From Chloroflexota bacterium (GTDB lineage: Bacteria > Chloroflexota > Dehalococcoidia > Lucifugimonadales > UBA2962), in assembly GCA_002699485.1 (NCBI GenBank), contig PAAV01000014.1, positions 1-64,000 on the forward strand: DNA of 64,000 nt, in the 5' to 3' direction. The notes under the pieces are model-generated. The model worked only from the letters and a program-made list of their open reading frames with translations, had not been told where the DNA came from and did not search any database. Position 1 is the stretch's first letter. Each line of letters begins with the position of its first letter. This document shows, one piece after another, positions 27,089 through 37,466 of this stretch. The position numbers and the translations under genes were made by a program.

Positions 27089-27769
27089 ATGACGACTTGT
27101 AACAATACTAATCAAATCAGGGTTGTATGGTTGGGTCACTCCGATTTCAGTAAAACTTGGGAATTACAAAAACGTTTATCTGAACAAATTGCCAAAGGTG
27201 AAGTTCCAGAGACAGTTCTGCTATTAGAACACAACAATGTTTACACTCTTGGAAGGAGAGGTAAGGTCGAAGATGTTCTGGTACCTGCAGCTGAACTTAA
27301 CTCGATGGGAATAGAGTTGCATCAAATAGATAGGGGTGGTGAAGTTACTTATCATGGCCCTGGCCAACTAGTTGGGTACCCAATATTAGATGTGCGAAAG
27401 TTGGGGGGACCATTGCGTCTGGTTTGCGCGTTGCAGAACACAATGATCAGTTCTTTATCAGAATTTGGCATCCGGGCAATTTGTGATAATAAACCAACAG
27501 GTGTTTGGGTTCAAGAAGCGAAAATTGGTGCGATTGGATTGAGAGTAAGCAAAGGTTTATCTACACATGGATTTGCATTGAATGTTTCCCCAGATCTGAG
27601 TTTCTTCGATAATATAGTTCCTTGCGGAATGCCAGGTATTGAGGTGACATCAATGGAAAAACTCTCTGTCAGTGTCGAATTATTTGATTTCGCCAAAACT
27701 GTTTCAAAATATCTCGCCGAAAATCTAGGTAAAGATTTATGTTGGGCCAACAAAACGGAAGTAATTTAG
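27089..27769 (+). CDS. lipB: Octanoyltransferase
   Basis: Transfers octanoyl from acyl carrier protein to the lipoyl domains of E2 proteins, the first step of lipoate synthesis. Its 226 residues contain LLEHNNVYTLGRRG, the signature RGGEVTYHGPGQLVGYPILD, the catalytic lysine in AKIGAIGLRV and the catalytic cysteine in VPCGMPGIEVTS. The gene is 10 bases behind the E2 gene, a functionally sensible pairing. The partner sulfur-insertion enzyme LipA is not in the window. Confidence 0.95.
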   Translation: MTTCNNTNQIRVVWLGHSDFSKTWELQKRLSEQIAKGEVPETVLLLEHNNVYTLGRRGKVEDVLVPAAELNSMGIELHQIDRGGEVTYHGPGQLVGYPILDVRKLGGPLRLVCALQNTMISSLSEFGIRAICDNKPTGVWVQEAKIGAIGLRVSKGLSTHGFALNVSPDLSFFDNIVPCGMPGIEVTSMEKLSVSVELFDFAKTVSKYLAENLGKDLCWANKTEVI

Positions 27770-27788
27770 ATTACAATTAAGTTTTAAC

Positions 27789-27794
27789 TAATAT
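27789..27794 (+). promoter_or_regulatory. Possible -10 box for a leaderless transcript of the FtsX operon
   Basis: TAATAT ends 7 bases before the ATG at 27802. No ribosome-binding site is seen and the -35 is weak. In AT-rich sequence this could arise by chance; confidence comes mostly from the same spacing at other genes in the window. Confidence 0.3.
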
Positions 27795-27801
27795 TAATTT
27801 C

Positions 27802-30800
27802 ATGACCTCTTCCGTTTCAGAAAAACAATTAAATACCATAAATCTTGTTAAACAGAGATTGATTAACGAATGGAAGTTGATGCTGTCAATATTTTCTGGT
27901 GTATTGATAGCTACGACTCTTATTTCTGGCGCTCCAATATATCTTGACTCTCTGGAACGGATTAGCGTTAATACCGCCTTTGATCGCACGTCTGACGTAA
28001 CCTTAAATGCTTTAATCTATACACCCAATTTGGTTCTAACTCGAGATTCTCTTGAGGACAGTCAACAAAAAGTCAACACTGCAGTTGAGTCACACATCGA
28101 CGAAGTATATGTCAGCGAAAGACGTCTCATTAGAAGTCAAAATTATTTAGCAGGATTACCTTATAGACCTCTGGAGACCAGAATGGTTTCACGAGGATAC
28201 CTGCAGTACATGGAGAATATTGACCAGAATATTGTCTTTACTGAAGGCAGAATGGCGACCGATGAGATAAAACAATTAGAATCCGGCCCATTGATAGAGG
28301 TCATACTAGGAACTCCTTCGCTTGATATATACGATGTAGAAGTAAATGATGTAATACAACTTACGACTTTTATAGATAGTGAAATAACTATATCTGCAAA
28401 GATCACCGGGATTTTTGATCCGATCGACCCTAAGTCACCTTTTTGGAGAGAAAACTCTGATACTTTCCTTAAGCCTGCTCCTCTAGAAGATGCTGTTGAG
28501 CAGGGAGTTATGGTTGATCCTGAAGAGCCCCCCTTACCATTTTTCGCCACTCAAAATACCTTGATTGAGTCCATATCTAGTGCGTTCCCAGGTACGTTGA
28601 TTAGCTCATCGTGGCTTTTATTTTTGGATCGTGAAAATTTGAAGGAATATGACGTTGAAGACGGTAAATTGAGATTCGCTAACTTTAGAGAAGACATCTC
28701 CTTATCATTACCTGGTTCTTTTATTTTATCGATTGTTCCAAAAGTATTAGAGACCTATGAGAAACGGAGCTTATATACGAGTATACCGCTTCTACTTCTT
28801 TTAACTTTGATGATAGTTACGGTTTTATATTACATGTCAATGATGGTCTCTTATCTAGTTCAGAGTAGAGAAGAAGATGTGGTTCGACTCAGGACTCGAG
28901 GAATTAGCACTTTTAATTTATTTAGGGTTTATGTTATTGAAATATTAGTGATAATTATTTCAGCAGTAGCGATTGGTCCTTTCATTGCTATGGGTTTAAT
29001 TTCCGCAGCCGGTAAGCTAGCTTATTTTGATTCGATCACCTCAGGTGATTTTATTCCCGTCCAGTTGGCATGGCAGCCCTTTGCAATAGCGGCAGGACTT
29101 GGGGTTCTATGTTTGGTCATATATACAACAGCTGGTTTGATTGCTGCTAGAACAGGAGTTATTTCACAAAGATTAAAGGCTTCTCGACCACAATTGACCC
29201 CGTTTTTCCAGAAGTATTACATCGATCTTGCATTCTTGGTTATAGGTGGAATTGTTTTTTGGGAATTACAAAGCAGGGGAAGCTTCTTGTCCAATAATGC
29301 TGACAATGTGCAGCAAATAAACGAAGGACTGCTATTCGCTCCAGTATTGTTCCTAATCGGTGTTGCTCTTATTTTTATGAGAGTTTTTCCTCTTGTTATT
29401 CGTTATTTTGCAGGCGAGTCCATATCGCTGATTGATCTAATTATGTCCATTACAGCAATCATGATAATTCCTGTTTATGCTGTTCAACTATTCTTTGATC
29501 AGAGAGGGTTTAGTTGGATTTACTTACTTTTGATAGGGATAGGATTATTGATTTGTTATCGTTGGACTATAGGGCAAATTCAGTCGCATCAGCGTCGTTA
29601 TTTATTGATAGCAGCTGGATTGGCAGCTCAAGCTCCCTTCGTTGCAATATATGTTTACTTATCGCAAACCTCACTTGAATCATCATACTTACTGTATGGC
29701 ATAATGATTTCTTTTCTTATATCTATAGTGCCGCTTCAAATCCTTTTCATTATATTGCGATATATTTCTAACAGTTATCCTGTATGGATTTCAATTAGCT
29801 TATGGCATATGGCCCGCAATCCGTTTCAATATAGTTGGTTAGTTTTATTATTAGTGCTCATCACAGGAATGGCTGTGTTGTCCACCACTGTGGGTGGCAC
29901 ACTAGATAAAAGTCAACTTGAACGAGTATTACATCAAACTTCTTCCGATGTGCGTGTTACTGGCCTGCCTTTGGATCGGACTAGAGGTATAGATCAAACT
30001 AGGCTAGCTTTTCAAAATATTGAAGGTGTCTCTGGTACTGCATTGGCATATAGGGGAGTTGCCACACCTGGCTCAACTGGAGCTGGTTTTCAATTTGATG
30101 TATTAGCAGTGCAACCAGAAGAATTTAAAGAAATTTCATGGTTCAGAGACGATTATGCCGATGTTAATTTGGAAACCCTTATGAATGATCTTAAAACTAA
30201 GAGTGCCCTAGATGAATTGCAAATACCCGCAAATTCCAAAGAGATTGGAATAAACGTTAGGCCTGAGGAAAATTATCCAAATATCTTTGTATGGTTAATA
30301 GTCGAAGATGGTAGAGGTTTTGTAAGGACGATTACTCTGGGTAGAACTAAAAACACACAATGGCAGTCCATGAAAGCGGATATACCTGAAAACCTTATCG
30401 ATCCTATAAGCATTCTATCTGTACAGATTTACGAACCGGTTTTAGGTGCCAATGGATCAATAGGATCAATGCAGTTCGATGACATTTTTGTTACAAATCA
30501 ATCAGGTTCTGAAACAGTAATTGAAGATTTCGAGGGTCCATTACTTTGGCGCTCCTTAGTCTCCACTCCTTTAGCCACTCACCAGTTATCAACAAATAAT
30601 GCCGAACCTAATTCTGGAGAAAGGAACGCTGAATTTCAATTTGGAAAAGACACATCAGAAGGAATACGAGGATTTTATTATGCTCCTGCTGGTGGACAGG
30701 TGCCCGTGATAATAAATGAGTCCTTATCTTTAGGTACAGGTATTGAACTTGCAGACAATGTATTAGTAACAATAAACGGTCAAGTAATACCGATTAAAAT

Positions 30801-31491
30801 CATTCACGTAATTAATAATTTTCCTACTTTGCGATCCGACAGAGGTTTTCTAATCGGTGATTTAGGCCTAATGCTTCGTGTTCTAAAGGTAAAGGCGAAT
30901 AATTCCATTGATAATGCGAATGAGTTATTTGTATCAGTGGAGCAAGGGTCTAGTGAGGACGTGGTAAATAACCTTTACAGCATTTTAGGTAGGGCAGATC
31001 CAGTACGGATCTATGATAAAAGTTCCAGCTTGTCTGCCAGTGAGCTGGATCCTCTTGTTTCTGGTGGCTGGAAATCAATGGTAGTAGTCGCTATTTTTGT
31101 AGTTATTTTTACTGGTGCATTAGGGTATTCAACTTATTTGTTATCGTTTTCTGGTAGGTCAAACATACAGATGGCATCCCTTAGAACTCTCGGCCTGTCT
31201 CGAGCCCAAATGATTGGTCTACTTTATTTAGAAAACCTTGTTATATTTGCTCTGGGTATCGGTTTAGGTACTTGGGCAGGGTTTCAGATGAGCGAATTGA
31301 TGGTTGATTCGGTTGCCGTAACTGAAACCGGAAATAAGGTCATGCCAGTTTTTCAGATTGTCACTAATTGGAAAATAATGTGGCCTGTTTATGGGATCTT
31401 GACAATGATATTTATTACTGCAGTTATGTTTATGTATAGAGCGGTAATAAGAGTCGATTTACCTTCAATGTCCAGGAGGGTAATTAATTAA
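27802..31491 (+). CDS. Giant FtsX-like ABC permease (1229 residues)
   Basis: A very large permease of the MacB/LolC/FtsX type. One helix at about 28-46 is followed by a large extracellular domain, then the first FtsX helix set (about 320-345, 375-405, 423-450). Further helices between about 470 and 660 precede a helix at about 680-700, and a second large extracellular region spans about 700-1080. The last three helices lie at about 1093-1215. Thus it contains two permease modules in one chain. Short patterns near the module ends (LRTRGIS, LRTLGLSRAQM) match the cytoplasmic coupling helix of FtsX proteins. Substrate unknown; such proteins usually act mechanically on lipoproteins or envelope lipids. 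It is the first of four co-oriented genes. Confidence 0.85.
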   Translation: MTSSVSEKQLNTINLVKQRLINEWKLMLSIFSGVLIATTLISGAPIYLDSLERISVNTAFDRTSDVTLNALIYTPNLVLTRDSLEDSQQKVNTAVESHIDEVYVSERRLIRSQNYLAGLPYRPLETRMVSRGYLQYMENIDQNIVFTEGRMATDEIKQLESGPLIEVILGTPSLDIYDVEVNDVIQLTTFIDSEITISAKITGIFDPIDPKSPFWRENSDTFLKPAPLEDAVEQGVMVDPEEPPLPFFATQNTLIESISSAFPGTLISSSWLLFLDRENLKEYDVEDGKLRFANFREDISLSLPGSFILSIVPKVLETYEKRSLYTSIPLLLLLTLMIVTVLYYMSMMVSYLVQSREEDVVRLRTRGISTFNLFRVYVIEILVIIISAVAIGPFIAMGLISAAGKLAYFDSITSGDFIPVQLAWQPFAIAAGLGVLCLVIYTTAGLIAARTGVISQRLKASRPQLTPFFQKYYIDLAFLVIGGIVFWELQSRGSFLSNNADNVQQINEGLLFAPVLFLIGVALIFMRVFPLVIRYFAGESISLIDLIMSITAIMIIPVYAVQLFFDQRGFSWIYLLLIGIGLLICYRWTIGQIQSHQRRYLLIAAGLAAQAPFVAIYVYLSQTSLESSYLLYGIMISFLISIVPLQILFIILRYISNSYPVWISISLWHMARNPFQYSWLVLLLVLITGMAVLSTTVGGTLDKSQLERVLHQTSSDVRVTGLPLDRTRGIDQTRLAFQNIEGVSGTALAYRGVATPGSTGAGFQFDVLAVQPEEFKEISWFRDDYADVNLETLMNDLKTKSALDELQIPANSKEIGINVRPEENYPNIFVWLIVEDGRGFVRTITLGRTKNTQWQSMKADIPENLIDPISILSVQIYEPVLGANGSIGSMQFDDIFVTNQSGSETVIEDFEGPLLWRSLVSTPLATHQLSTNNAEPNSGERNAEFQFGKDTSEGIRGFYYAPAGGQVPVIINESLSLGTGIELADNVLVTINGQVIPIKIIHVINNFPTLRSDRGFLIGDLGLMLRVLKVKANNSIDNANELFVSVEQGSSEDVVNNLYSILGRADPVRIYDKSSSLSASELDPLVSGGWKSMVVVAIFVVIFTGALGYSTYLLSFSGRSNIQMASLRTLGLSRAQMIGLLYLENLVIFALGIGLGTWAGFQMSELMVDSVAVTETGNKVMPVFQIVTNWKIMWPVYGILTMIFITAVMFMYRAVIRVDLPSMSRRVIN

Positions 31492-34400
31492 GTGTTATCA
31501 GATTTTATTACAACATGGAAATTCGTAATTAAGAGAAGTTTATCTCACGCCCGCTTACTTATATCAGTTGTAATCGGGGTATTACTAGCTGCAGCGATAC
31601 TATCTGGAACGGTAATATACTTTAATTCTCTCAAGGAAATAGCTCTTGATGAAACCTTAGATGCGATGCCAAGTAACGATCTAGACCTAGTTGCTAAAGC
31701 CGTCAGAGGGCCCACAACAACTGAAGAGTATGAAAAAGTTACTAGTTTAATCATCAACGAAGCTACCAGGACAATAGGATGGTTTTCTCGTAGCTTAATT
31801 TACGGAGGTAGCACCTCCACATTCTTTTTGACTGAGCCAGGCAAAGAACAAACAGCGGGTAAAGACAACGCACGCGCCTATTTCGCATTTTCTCCCGACT
31901 TGAACAGATATGCAGGCCTTATTGATGGAGGAACAATACCCGATAATTCCAAAGTCACTAGGGAAGAAGGATCTAAACTGGTCATTCAAGCTCTTATCTC
32001 TGAAGAATCTGCCTGGGAGTCAGGGATTACAATTGGTGACACCTTGACCGTGGTTCCATTCTGGAGTGATGAAATTGACAGCGCTGATGTACTGGTTACC
32101 GGTGTGCTTCGTCAATTAAACCCAGAAGATGACTTTTGGCGTTTAAATGAATTGGTTTTTTCTGCCAATACTGGTTCATCTTTCCGGACAGTTCCATTTT
32201 ACATATCCGAGCAAACATATTTTGAAGTTTTAGGTAAATCTTTTCCTGATATGGATAGTAACTATGGATGGATGTTCTCTGTGAACAAGGACCTAATAAG
32301 TGCCGATCGAGCGCAAGAAGGAATCATAAGTATTGATGCGCTCGAATCTAGATTGCAAGGAAAATTATCTAGTTACAGGCAATTCACATCTTTAGATGAG
32401 TTACTAGTTGATTACGATAAAAGGTTATTTTTTTCAAAACTACCTATGTTCGTTTTGTTGGTTTTGGTGGCAGTCGTAGTTCTTTATTATATTGTGACTT
32501 TATCCGGGCTTTTAATAGAGCGGCAAAAGGGTGAAATAGCATTGCTAAGGAGTCGAGGTGCTGGATTTTGGCACCTTATATCTATATTTACCGTAGAAGG
32601 TTTAACAATATCAGCGATGTCCATAGCTTTAGGACCTTTGATGGCCGCGGGCGCGATAAAGCTTGCTGGCTCAACTCCCATATTTGCTGAATTATTAGGT
32701 GGAACTGGATTAGACGTTAAGTTATCTGGCACAGCATTTGCGCTTGGAGCAGTGGGCGGTATATTTTCTTTTTGTGCATTAATGATACCTGCGATTCAAG
32801 CATCCAGAGTTTCCGTTACAGCATACAGACGGGAGAGTGCTCGTCCAAGCGGATTACCATTTTTTCAAAAATACTACATTGATGTTTTGTTATTAATTTT
32901 ACTTGTGGTTCTTTTCAGGCAATTAAGTGAGCAGGGTTCACTATTTGCCACACAAACTTTTGGCCAGACAACTGCGAATTATTTGTTGTTAGCTGTTCCA
33001 GCCATTACTCTTTTAGGCTTTGCTTTAGTTCTACTTCGATTATTCCCAATAGCATTAAATTTAGCGAGTCGAGTCTTGTCGAAAGTGCTTCCTGTAGGAC
33101 CCACTTTGGGTTTGTGGCAGATGGCGAGAAATCCAGCTTATTATGCAAGGCTTTCTCTACTGTTAATCCTCACTGCAGGTCTGGGCATTTTTGCGGCGAG
33201 CTTTGGCGGTACACTTGATCGCAGTTTTGAGGAAAGAGTATTATATTCCACCGGAAGTGAGATTCGGATTGATGGTATTTCCACAGATGCCAGTGGTTTT
33301 ACTAAGCCACTGCAATCAAGTTACGAAGACATAGAAGGCGTAGATGCGGCCTCATCAGTATATCGAGGATCAGCATATGATTATACGGATCTAACCTCAG
33401 ACAAAATTCAAATTTTGGCCATTAATCCTAGTACTTTTGGAGACGTGGGATGGTTTAGGAATGATTTCTTTGATTTAGACAGTAAGGACTTCCTAGCTTC
33501 ATTACAATCTGGAGATGTTGCTGAAGGCATTCCAATTCCGGAAGATGCTCGCACTCTAGCCATAATTGCAAAGGCAAATCGCCCTCAACCTAGTGTTAGA
33601 CTGGCAGCCCGAATCATTGATGTAAATGATCGATATTTCACTTATGAGATGGGTACTCTGGACACGTCTAATGTTCAGTTGTATGAAGTGTCTTTAACTA
33701 GGACTAGCCGGTCAACATCTCGGTTAACGAGAGGCCAACAGCTTGAACCGACAGCCCCTTTGAGGTTAGTTTCTATAGCTATAGAGGAAACAAATACTTT
33801 GGGGAGTACATTTCCTGGTCAAATAACAATAGGGCAAATCAGTGTAAGAAATTCGGAAGGGGAAAGATTTGCCATTGATGAGTCTATAGATAATATGATG
33901 TGGAACCCTCTATCCATGAATCCTGACTCAATTGGAGACTTTATAACTGTATCCGATGTTGATATAGAAGGGTTAGATGGCGAATCAGTTTCATTTAACT
34001 GGTCTACAGGCCCATCTTTAGTTCCAAGAGGGATGTATTATGGAACTAAAATGTCGTTTGTTCCCGTCATTGGAAGTGAATCTTTTGTTTCATCATCTGG
34101 CCATGAAATCGGCGATTTATTCTATATTTATGTTGCCAGCAAGAGGATTCCGGTAAAGCTTGTAGATATTTTCTCGTATTTTCCCACGCTTGATGTTACG
34201 AGTGAAATCCATCTTTTAGCAGATATCAGTAATTTGATTTCATTTGCTAATTTAGATACTTCACAGCGTGAATTAAAACCAAATGAAATCTGGCTTAATC
34301 TTAATGCGGAAGGACAAGAGAAGCTGGATCTAGTTGAATCTCTAAAAAATGAACCTTTTGGTGCTACAAACGTACTCGAACGAGACGCGTTGCTGCAGGA

Positions 34401-34854
34401 AAGTAGTGTAGATCCTCTGACGAAAGCGGGCTGGAGGGCGATACTGTTTATAGCGTTCGGAGCTGTGTTCATCTTGAGCTGTTTAGGATTCGTTGTCCAC
34501 GCTTATGTTTCCTTTAGTGGACGCAGGGTCCAGTTTGCATTATTAAGAACTGTTGGTTTGACACAATTTCAAATAGGCACAGTTGTACTTTTAGAGCAAG
34601 TTTTTGTAATTGCAACCGGGATGGCTTTAGGAGCATGGATGGGCCAAAACCTGGGTGCGATAATCATGCCATTTATTGCAAATGATGATATTGGCACACA
34701 AGTTTTACCGCCCTTTGTAACAGAGATAAGCTGGGTAGCATTGATCGGCACGTATGCTGCAATGATTTTTGTGTTCACAGCCATAACTTTTTCGATGATA
34801 TGGTTTGTTCGGCGCATATCGGTGGTAACAACCTTAAGAATAGGGGAGAATTAA
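31492..34854 (+). CDS. Second giant FtsX-like ABC permease (1120 residues)
   Basis: A homologue of the preceding gene, starting with GTG directly after its stop codon, which suggests translational coupling. It has the same plan: one N-terminal helix (about 15-40), a large extracellular domain, FtsX helices at about 315-445 with the coupling segment LLRSRGAGFWHLI, further helices, a second extracellular domain and a final three-helix set near the C-terminus with LLRTVGLTQFQIG. Both proteins share the short pattern FFQKYYID after the first module. The pair probably forms a heterodimeric channel-like transporter with the two ATPases that follow. Substrate unknown. Confidence 0.85.
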   Translation: MLSDFITTWKFVIKRSLSHARLLISVVIGVLLAAAILSGTVIYFNSLKEIALDETLDAMPSNDLDLVAKAVRGPTTTEEYEKVTSLIINEATRTIGWFSRSLIYGGSTSTFFLTEPGKEQTAGKDNARAYFAFSPDLNRYAGLIDGGTIPDNSKVTREEGSKLVIQALISEESAWESGITIGDTLTVVPFWSDEIDSADVLVTGVLRQLNPEDDFWRLNELVFSANTGSSFRTVPFYISEQTYFEVLGKSFPDMDSNYGWMFSVNKDLISADRAQEGIISIDALESRLQGKLSSYRQFTSLDELLVDYDKRLFFSKLPMFVLLVLVAVVVLYYIVTLSGLLIERQKGEIALLRSRGAGFWHLISIFTVEGLTISAMSIALGPLMAAGAIKLAGSTPIFAELLGGTGLDVKLSGTAFALGAVGGIFSFCALMIPAIQASRVSVTAYRRESARPSGLPFFQKYYIDVLLLILLVVLFRQLSEQGSLFATQTFGQTTANYLLLAVPAITLLGFALVLLRLFPIALNLASRVLSKVLPVGPTLGLWQMARNPAYYARLSLLLILTAGLGIFAASFGGTLDRSFEERVLYSTGSEIRIDGISTDASGFTKPLQSSYEDIEGVDAASSVYRGSAYDYTDLTSDKIQILAINPSTFGDVGWFRNDFFDLDSKDFLASLQSGDVAEGIPIPEDARTLAIIAKANRPQPSVRLAARIIDVNDRYFTYEMGTLDTSNVQLYEVSLTRTSRSTSRLTRGQQLEPTAPLRLVSIAIEETNTLGSTFPGQITIGQISVRNSEGERFAIDESIDNMMWNPLSMNPDSIGDFITVSDVDIEGLDGESVSFNWSTGPSLVPRGMYYGTKMSFVPVIGSESFVSSSGHEIGDLFYIYVASKRIPVKLVDIFSYFPTLDVTSEIHLLADISNLISFANLDTSQRELKPNEIWLNLNAEGQEKLDLVESLKNEPFGATNVLERDALLQESSVDPLTKAGWRAILFIAFGAVFILSCLGFVVHAYVSFSGRRVQFALLRTVGLTQFQIGTVVLLEQVFVIATGMALGAWMGQNLGAIIMPFIANDDIGTQVLPPFVTEISWVALIGTYAAMIFVFTAITFSMIWFVRRISVVTTLRIGEN

Positions 34855-34857
34855 TTA

Positions 34858-35733
34858 GTGATGAATGCAGAAAGTTTAAAACATATTTCATGCGAAGACG
34901 TATTCAAAATATATAAAATTGCCGACTTAGAGGTTGTGGCATTACGTGGCCTTGATCTTGACGTTGAAAGCGGAGAGATAGTTGCTATCGTTGGTGCTAG
35001 TGGTTCTGGTAAATCCACTTTATTGAATATATTGGCTGGTTACGACTTGCCTTCAGCGGGTAAAGTGTCAGTTTTAGGCAGAGATCTATTAAGTATGACT
35101 TCTTCAGAAATAGAAGAATATCGCAGAACTAAGGTGGGTTTTATCTGGCAGCAGACTGGTCGAAATATGTTTCCTTATTTAACCGCAATAGAAAATGTTG
35201 AATTGCCCATGATGTTAATTGGAGATACTCCTACCAAGAGGCGTAAAAGAGCTGAGGATTTGCTTGAATTGGTAGGGTTGGGTGATCGCATGAATCATAA
35301 ACAAGACAGGCTTTCTGGCGGCGAACAGCAGCGCGTTGCCATTGCTATATCCCTGGCAAATAATCCTCCATTGTTGTTAGCTGATGAGCCTACAGGTGAA
35401 CTTGATGATGCGACTGCAGCTGAAGTTATGAAGGTTTTTGATTCAATTAATCAGGAATTGAACACGACCATAATGATTGTCAGTCACGATCAAGATATAG
35501 CGTATAAGGTTGATAGGGTCGTTTTGATTAGAGACGGGAAATTATCGACGGAGATAATGCGTCAAAAGTCGGAAAAAAATGGAGACGAATTGGAAGAATT
35601 CATAATTGTTGATGGTAGTGGAAGAGTACAAGTACCTAAAACTTTATTGGATCGTACAAACATTGAAAGAAGAGCAAAAGTAAGGATTGATGATAAAGGT
35701 GTTATTTTAGAACCTGGAGGAGGTAATAAATGA
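34858..35733 (+). CDS. ABC transporter ATPase (LolD/MacB type) with an AbrB-like C-terminal tail
   Basis: An ATPase of 291 residues. Walker A is GASGSGKST, the signature [12 protein letters not shown] and Walker [14 protein letters not shown]. About 60 residues extend beyond the normal ATPase end. They contain [24 protein letters not shown], which reads like a SpoVT/AbrB swapped-hairpin domain (usual pattern: GRVQIPKEL...LGI..R..V). Such domains normally bind DNA or mediate dimerisation; here a regulatory or oligomerisation role is only a guess. Start is GTG or the ATG 3 bases later. It is downstream of the two FtsX permeases and overlaps the next ATPase gene. Confidence 0.88.
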   Translation: MMNAESLKHISCEDVFKIYKIADLEVVALRGLDLDVESGEIVAIVGASGSGKSTLLNILAGYDLPSAGKVSVLGRDLLSMTSSEIEEYRRTKVGFIWQQTGRNMFPYLTAIENVELPMMLIGDTPTKRRKRAEDLLELVGLGDRMNHKQDRLSGGEQQRVAIAISLANNPPLLLADEPTGELDDATAAEVMKVFDSINQELNTTIMIVSHDQDIAYKVDRVVLIRDGKLSTEIMRQKSEKNGDELEEFIIVDGSGRVQVPKTLLDRTNIERRAKVRIDDKGVILEPGGGNK

Positions 35734-36443
35734 ATGTAGATAAGTCTATTATATCCGTAGAAAAGGCGGCCAGAAACTTTGAGCTAGCCGGCGAAACTGT
35801 ATCTGTCCTCAAATCTATTGATCTAAATGTTGAGCCTGGAGAATTTGTTACTTTAATAGGACGTTCTGGTTCTGGGAAAACTACATTACTCAACTTGTTA
35901 TCTGGACTCGACTCTCCGACTAGTGGCAAGGTTTTGTTCGAAGATCAAAATATGGCTGAGCTAAATGAAGGTAAACTAACTGAATTACGGAGAAGTAAGT
36001 TAGGGTTTGTGTTTCAGAGTTTCGGGTTATTACCTCTTTTATCTGCTTTTGAAAATGTTGAACTGCCCTTACGTATTTCTGGTTTAGGTAGTCGTGAGCG
36101 TGAAAAGCAAACGAGGAAAGCATTAGATATAGTGGGACTAGTAGGCAGGTCCAGTCATCGTCCTTACGAACTTTCAGGAGGCGAACAGCAAAGGGTTGCT
36201 ATAGCTAGAGCTATTGTACATAATCCGGTACTGATATTGGCGGATGAGCCAACTGGAGAATTAGACTCAGTTAATTCAAGGGCTATTTTTGGATTATTTA
36301 AACAAATGGTTGAGGAAAATAACATGGCTGTAGTAGCCGCAACCCATGATTCAAATCTTTTAGAAATGTCTGATCGGGTATTGAGACTTTCTGAAGGTTA
36401 TATAGAACAAGACGCCACTTATGGCCAAAGATTTCGGGATTAA
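35730..36443 (+). CDS. ABC transporter ATPase (LolD/MacB type)
   Basis: A standard-length ATPase (237 residues): Walker A GRSGSGKTT, signature [15 protein letters not shown], Walker [15 protein letters not shown]-loop ATHDSN. It starts at an ATG overlapping the stop of the preceding gene (ATGA), with GGAGGAGG upstream, and ends the four-gene transporter operon. Unlike the preceding ATPase it has no C-terminal extension. Two different ATPases serving two permeases suggest a heteromeric transporter. Confidence 0.92.
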   Translation: MNVDKSIISVEKAARNFELAGETVSVLKSIDLNVEPGEFVTLIGRSGSGKTTLLNLLSGLDSPTSGKVLFEDQNMAELNEGKLTELRRSKLGFVFQSFGLLPLLSAFENVELPLRISGLGSREREKQTRKALDIVGLVGRSSHRPYELSGGEQQRVAIARAIVHNPVLILADEPTGELDSVNSRAIFGLFKQMVEENNMAVVAATHDSNLLEMSDRVLRLSEGYIEQDATYGQRFRD

Positions 36444-36508
36444 TTTTTTAATCTGTATTTTAAATTACATTTAATTTAATATGTGGTTATGAAAAAGAGG
36501 AGGACCAT

Positions 36509-37453
36509 ATGAGTGCTTATACTGCTTATTTAAATGGTAATTGGATTGATTCTGAAGAAATAAAAATCGATCATAGAGATAGGGGATTCCGAACTGGTGA
36601 TTGTGTTTTTGATACCGCACGAACGTTTGATGGGGTGATTTACAACGTCCGTCGTCATGCTGAGCGATTTACACGGTCACTAAAATATGCTCGCTTGGAC
36701 TCTGGCCTTACAACTGATGAGTGGGTTGATATATTTAATCAGTCGGTCGAAAGAAACAAACATAATTTAAAAGAAGCAGGGGATTTTTATATATATCCTT
36801 TTGTCACAAGAGGAATGGGGTGGCCAGCTCCTGCATCTGGTCCTCCCACGGTAGCATGCATAGCATATCCTGTGTATTTTGGACGATGGTCAGAATGGTT
36901 TGATGAGGGTGTAAAAGGTGCAATACCTAAAACGCGAAATCTCTCCGCCGAACAAGTGGATCCGAAAATAAAACATCAAAGCCGAATGCATATGAACCTC
37001 GCTGAGATGGAAGCATGGGACATAGACGAAGGGGCATATCCAGTAATGATGGATTTGGCAGGAAACTTGACTGAGGGAACTATTAACTCAGTATTTTTAG
37101 TTTCGAATGGAGTCCTGAAATGCCCAACTGATAGCTCTATTTTGCAAAGCGAGTCTCGTTGGACTATTCGGGACTTGGCATCGCAATTAGGCATTGAAAC
37201 AGCGCAAGAAGATTTGCAGCCATATGATTTGTATACTGCGGATGAAGCCTTTCTGGCTTTTACGGGTCCATGTGTATTGCCATTAACAACTATCGATAAG
37301 AGGCCTGTTGGTGATGGTAAGCCAGGACCCATCACAAATCAGCTTTTAGCCGCATGGTCTGAACGCGTTGGAATAGATATTGTTGGACAAGCAAAAAGAT
37401 ACGGTGAAATGGGCAACGCGGGACATCCTGATGCCCCGCAATCGGATAGATAA
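36509..37453 (+). CDS. Class IV aminotransferase (branched-chain aminotransferase-like), second copy
   Basis: PLP enzyme of 314 residues. It shares with the 21325-22230 gene the opening DHRDRGFRTGDCVFDTARTF and the closing RVGIDIVGQ, so the two are paralogues. PLP lysine is in DPKIKHQSRMHMNLAEMEA, and the loop LAGNLTEGTINSVFLVSNG follows. The ribosome-binding site (GAGGAGG, 6 bases before the ATG) is strong. It is followed within 13 bases by an amidohydrolase, then a crotonase and a CoA transferase, so it may act in breakdown of an amino-acid-like compound. Exact substrate unknown. Confidence 0.85.
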   Translation: MSAYTAYLNGNWIDSEEIKIDHRDRGFRTGDCVFDTARTFDGVIYNVRRHAERFTRSLKYARLDSGLTTDEWVDIFNQSVERNKHNLKEAGDFYIYPFVTRGMGWPAPASGPPTVACIAYPVYFGRWSEWFDEGVKGAIPKTRNLSAEQVDPKIKHQSRMHMNLAEMEAWDIDEGAYPVMMDLAGNLTEGTINSVFLVSNGVLKCPTDSSILQSESRWTIRDLASQLGIETAQEDLQPYDLYTADEAFLAFTGPCVLPLTTIDKRPVGDGKPGPITNQLLAAWSERVGIDIVGQAKRYGEMGNAGHPDAPQSDR

Positions 37454-37466
37454 ACGGGAAGGGTTA

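Noticed and set aside
36438..36453. GATTAA/TTAATC repeat at the end of the FtsX-ATPase operon
   Set aside because: AT-only stem of 6 bp; expected by chance in this composition.
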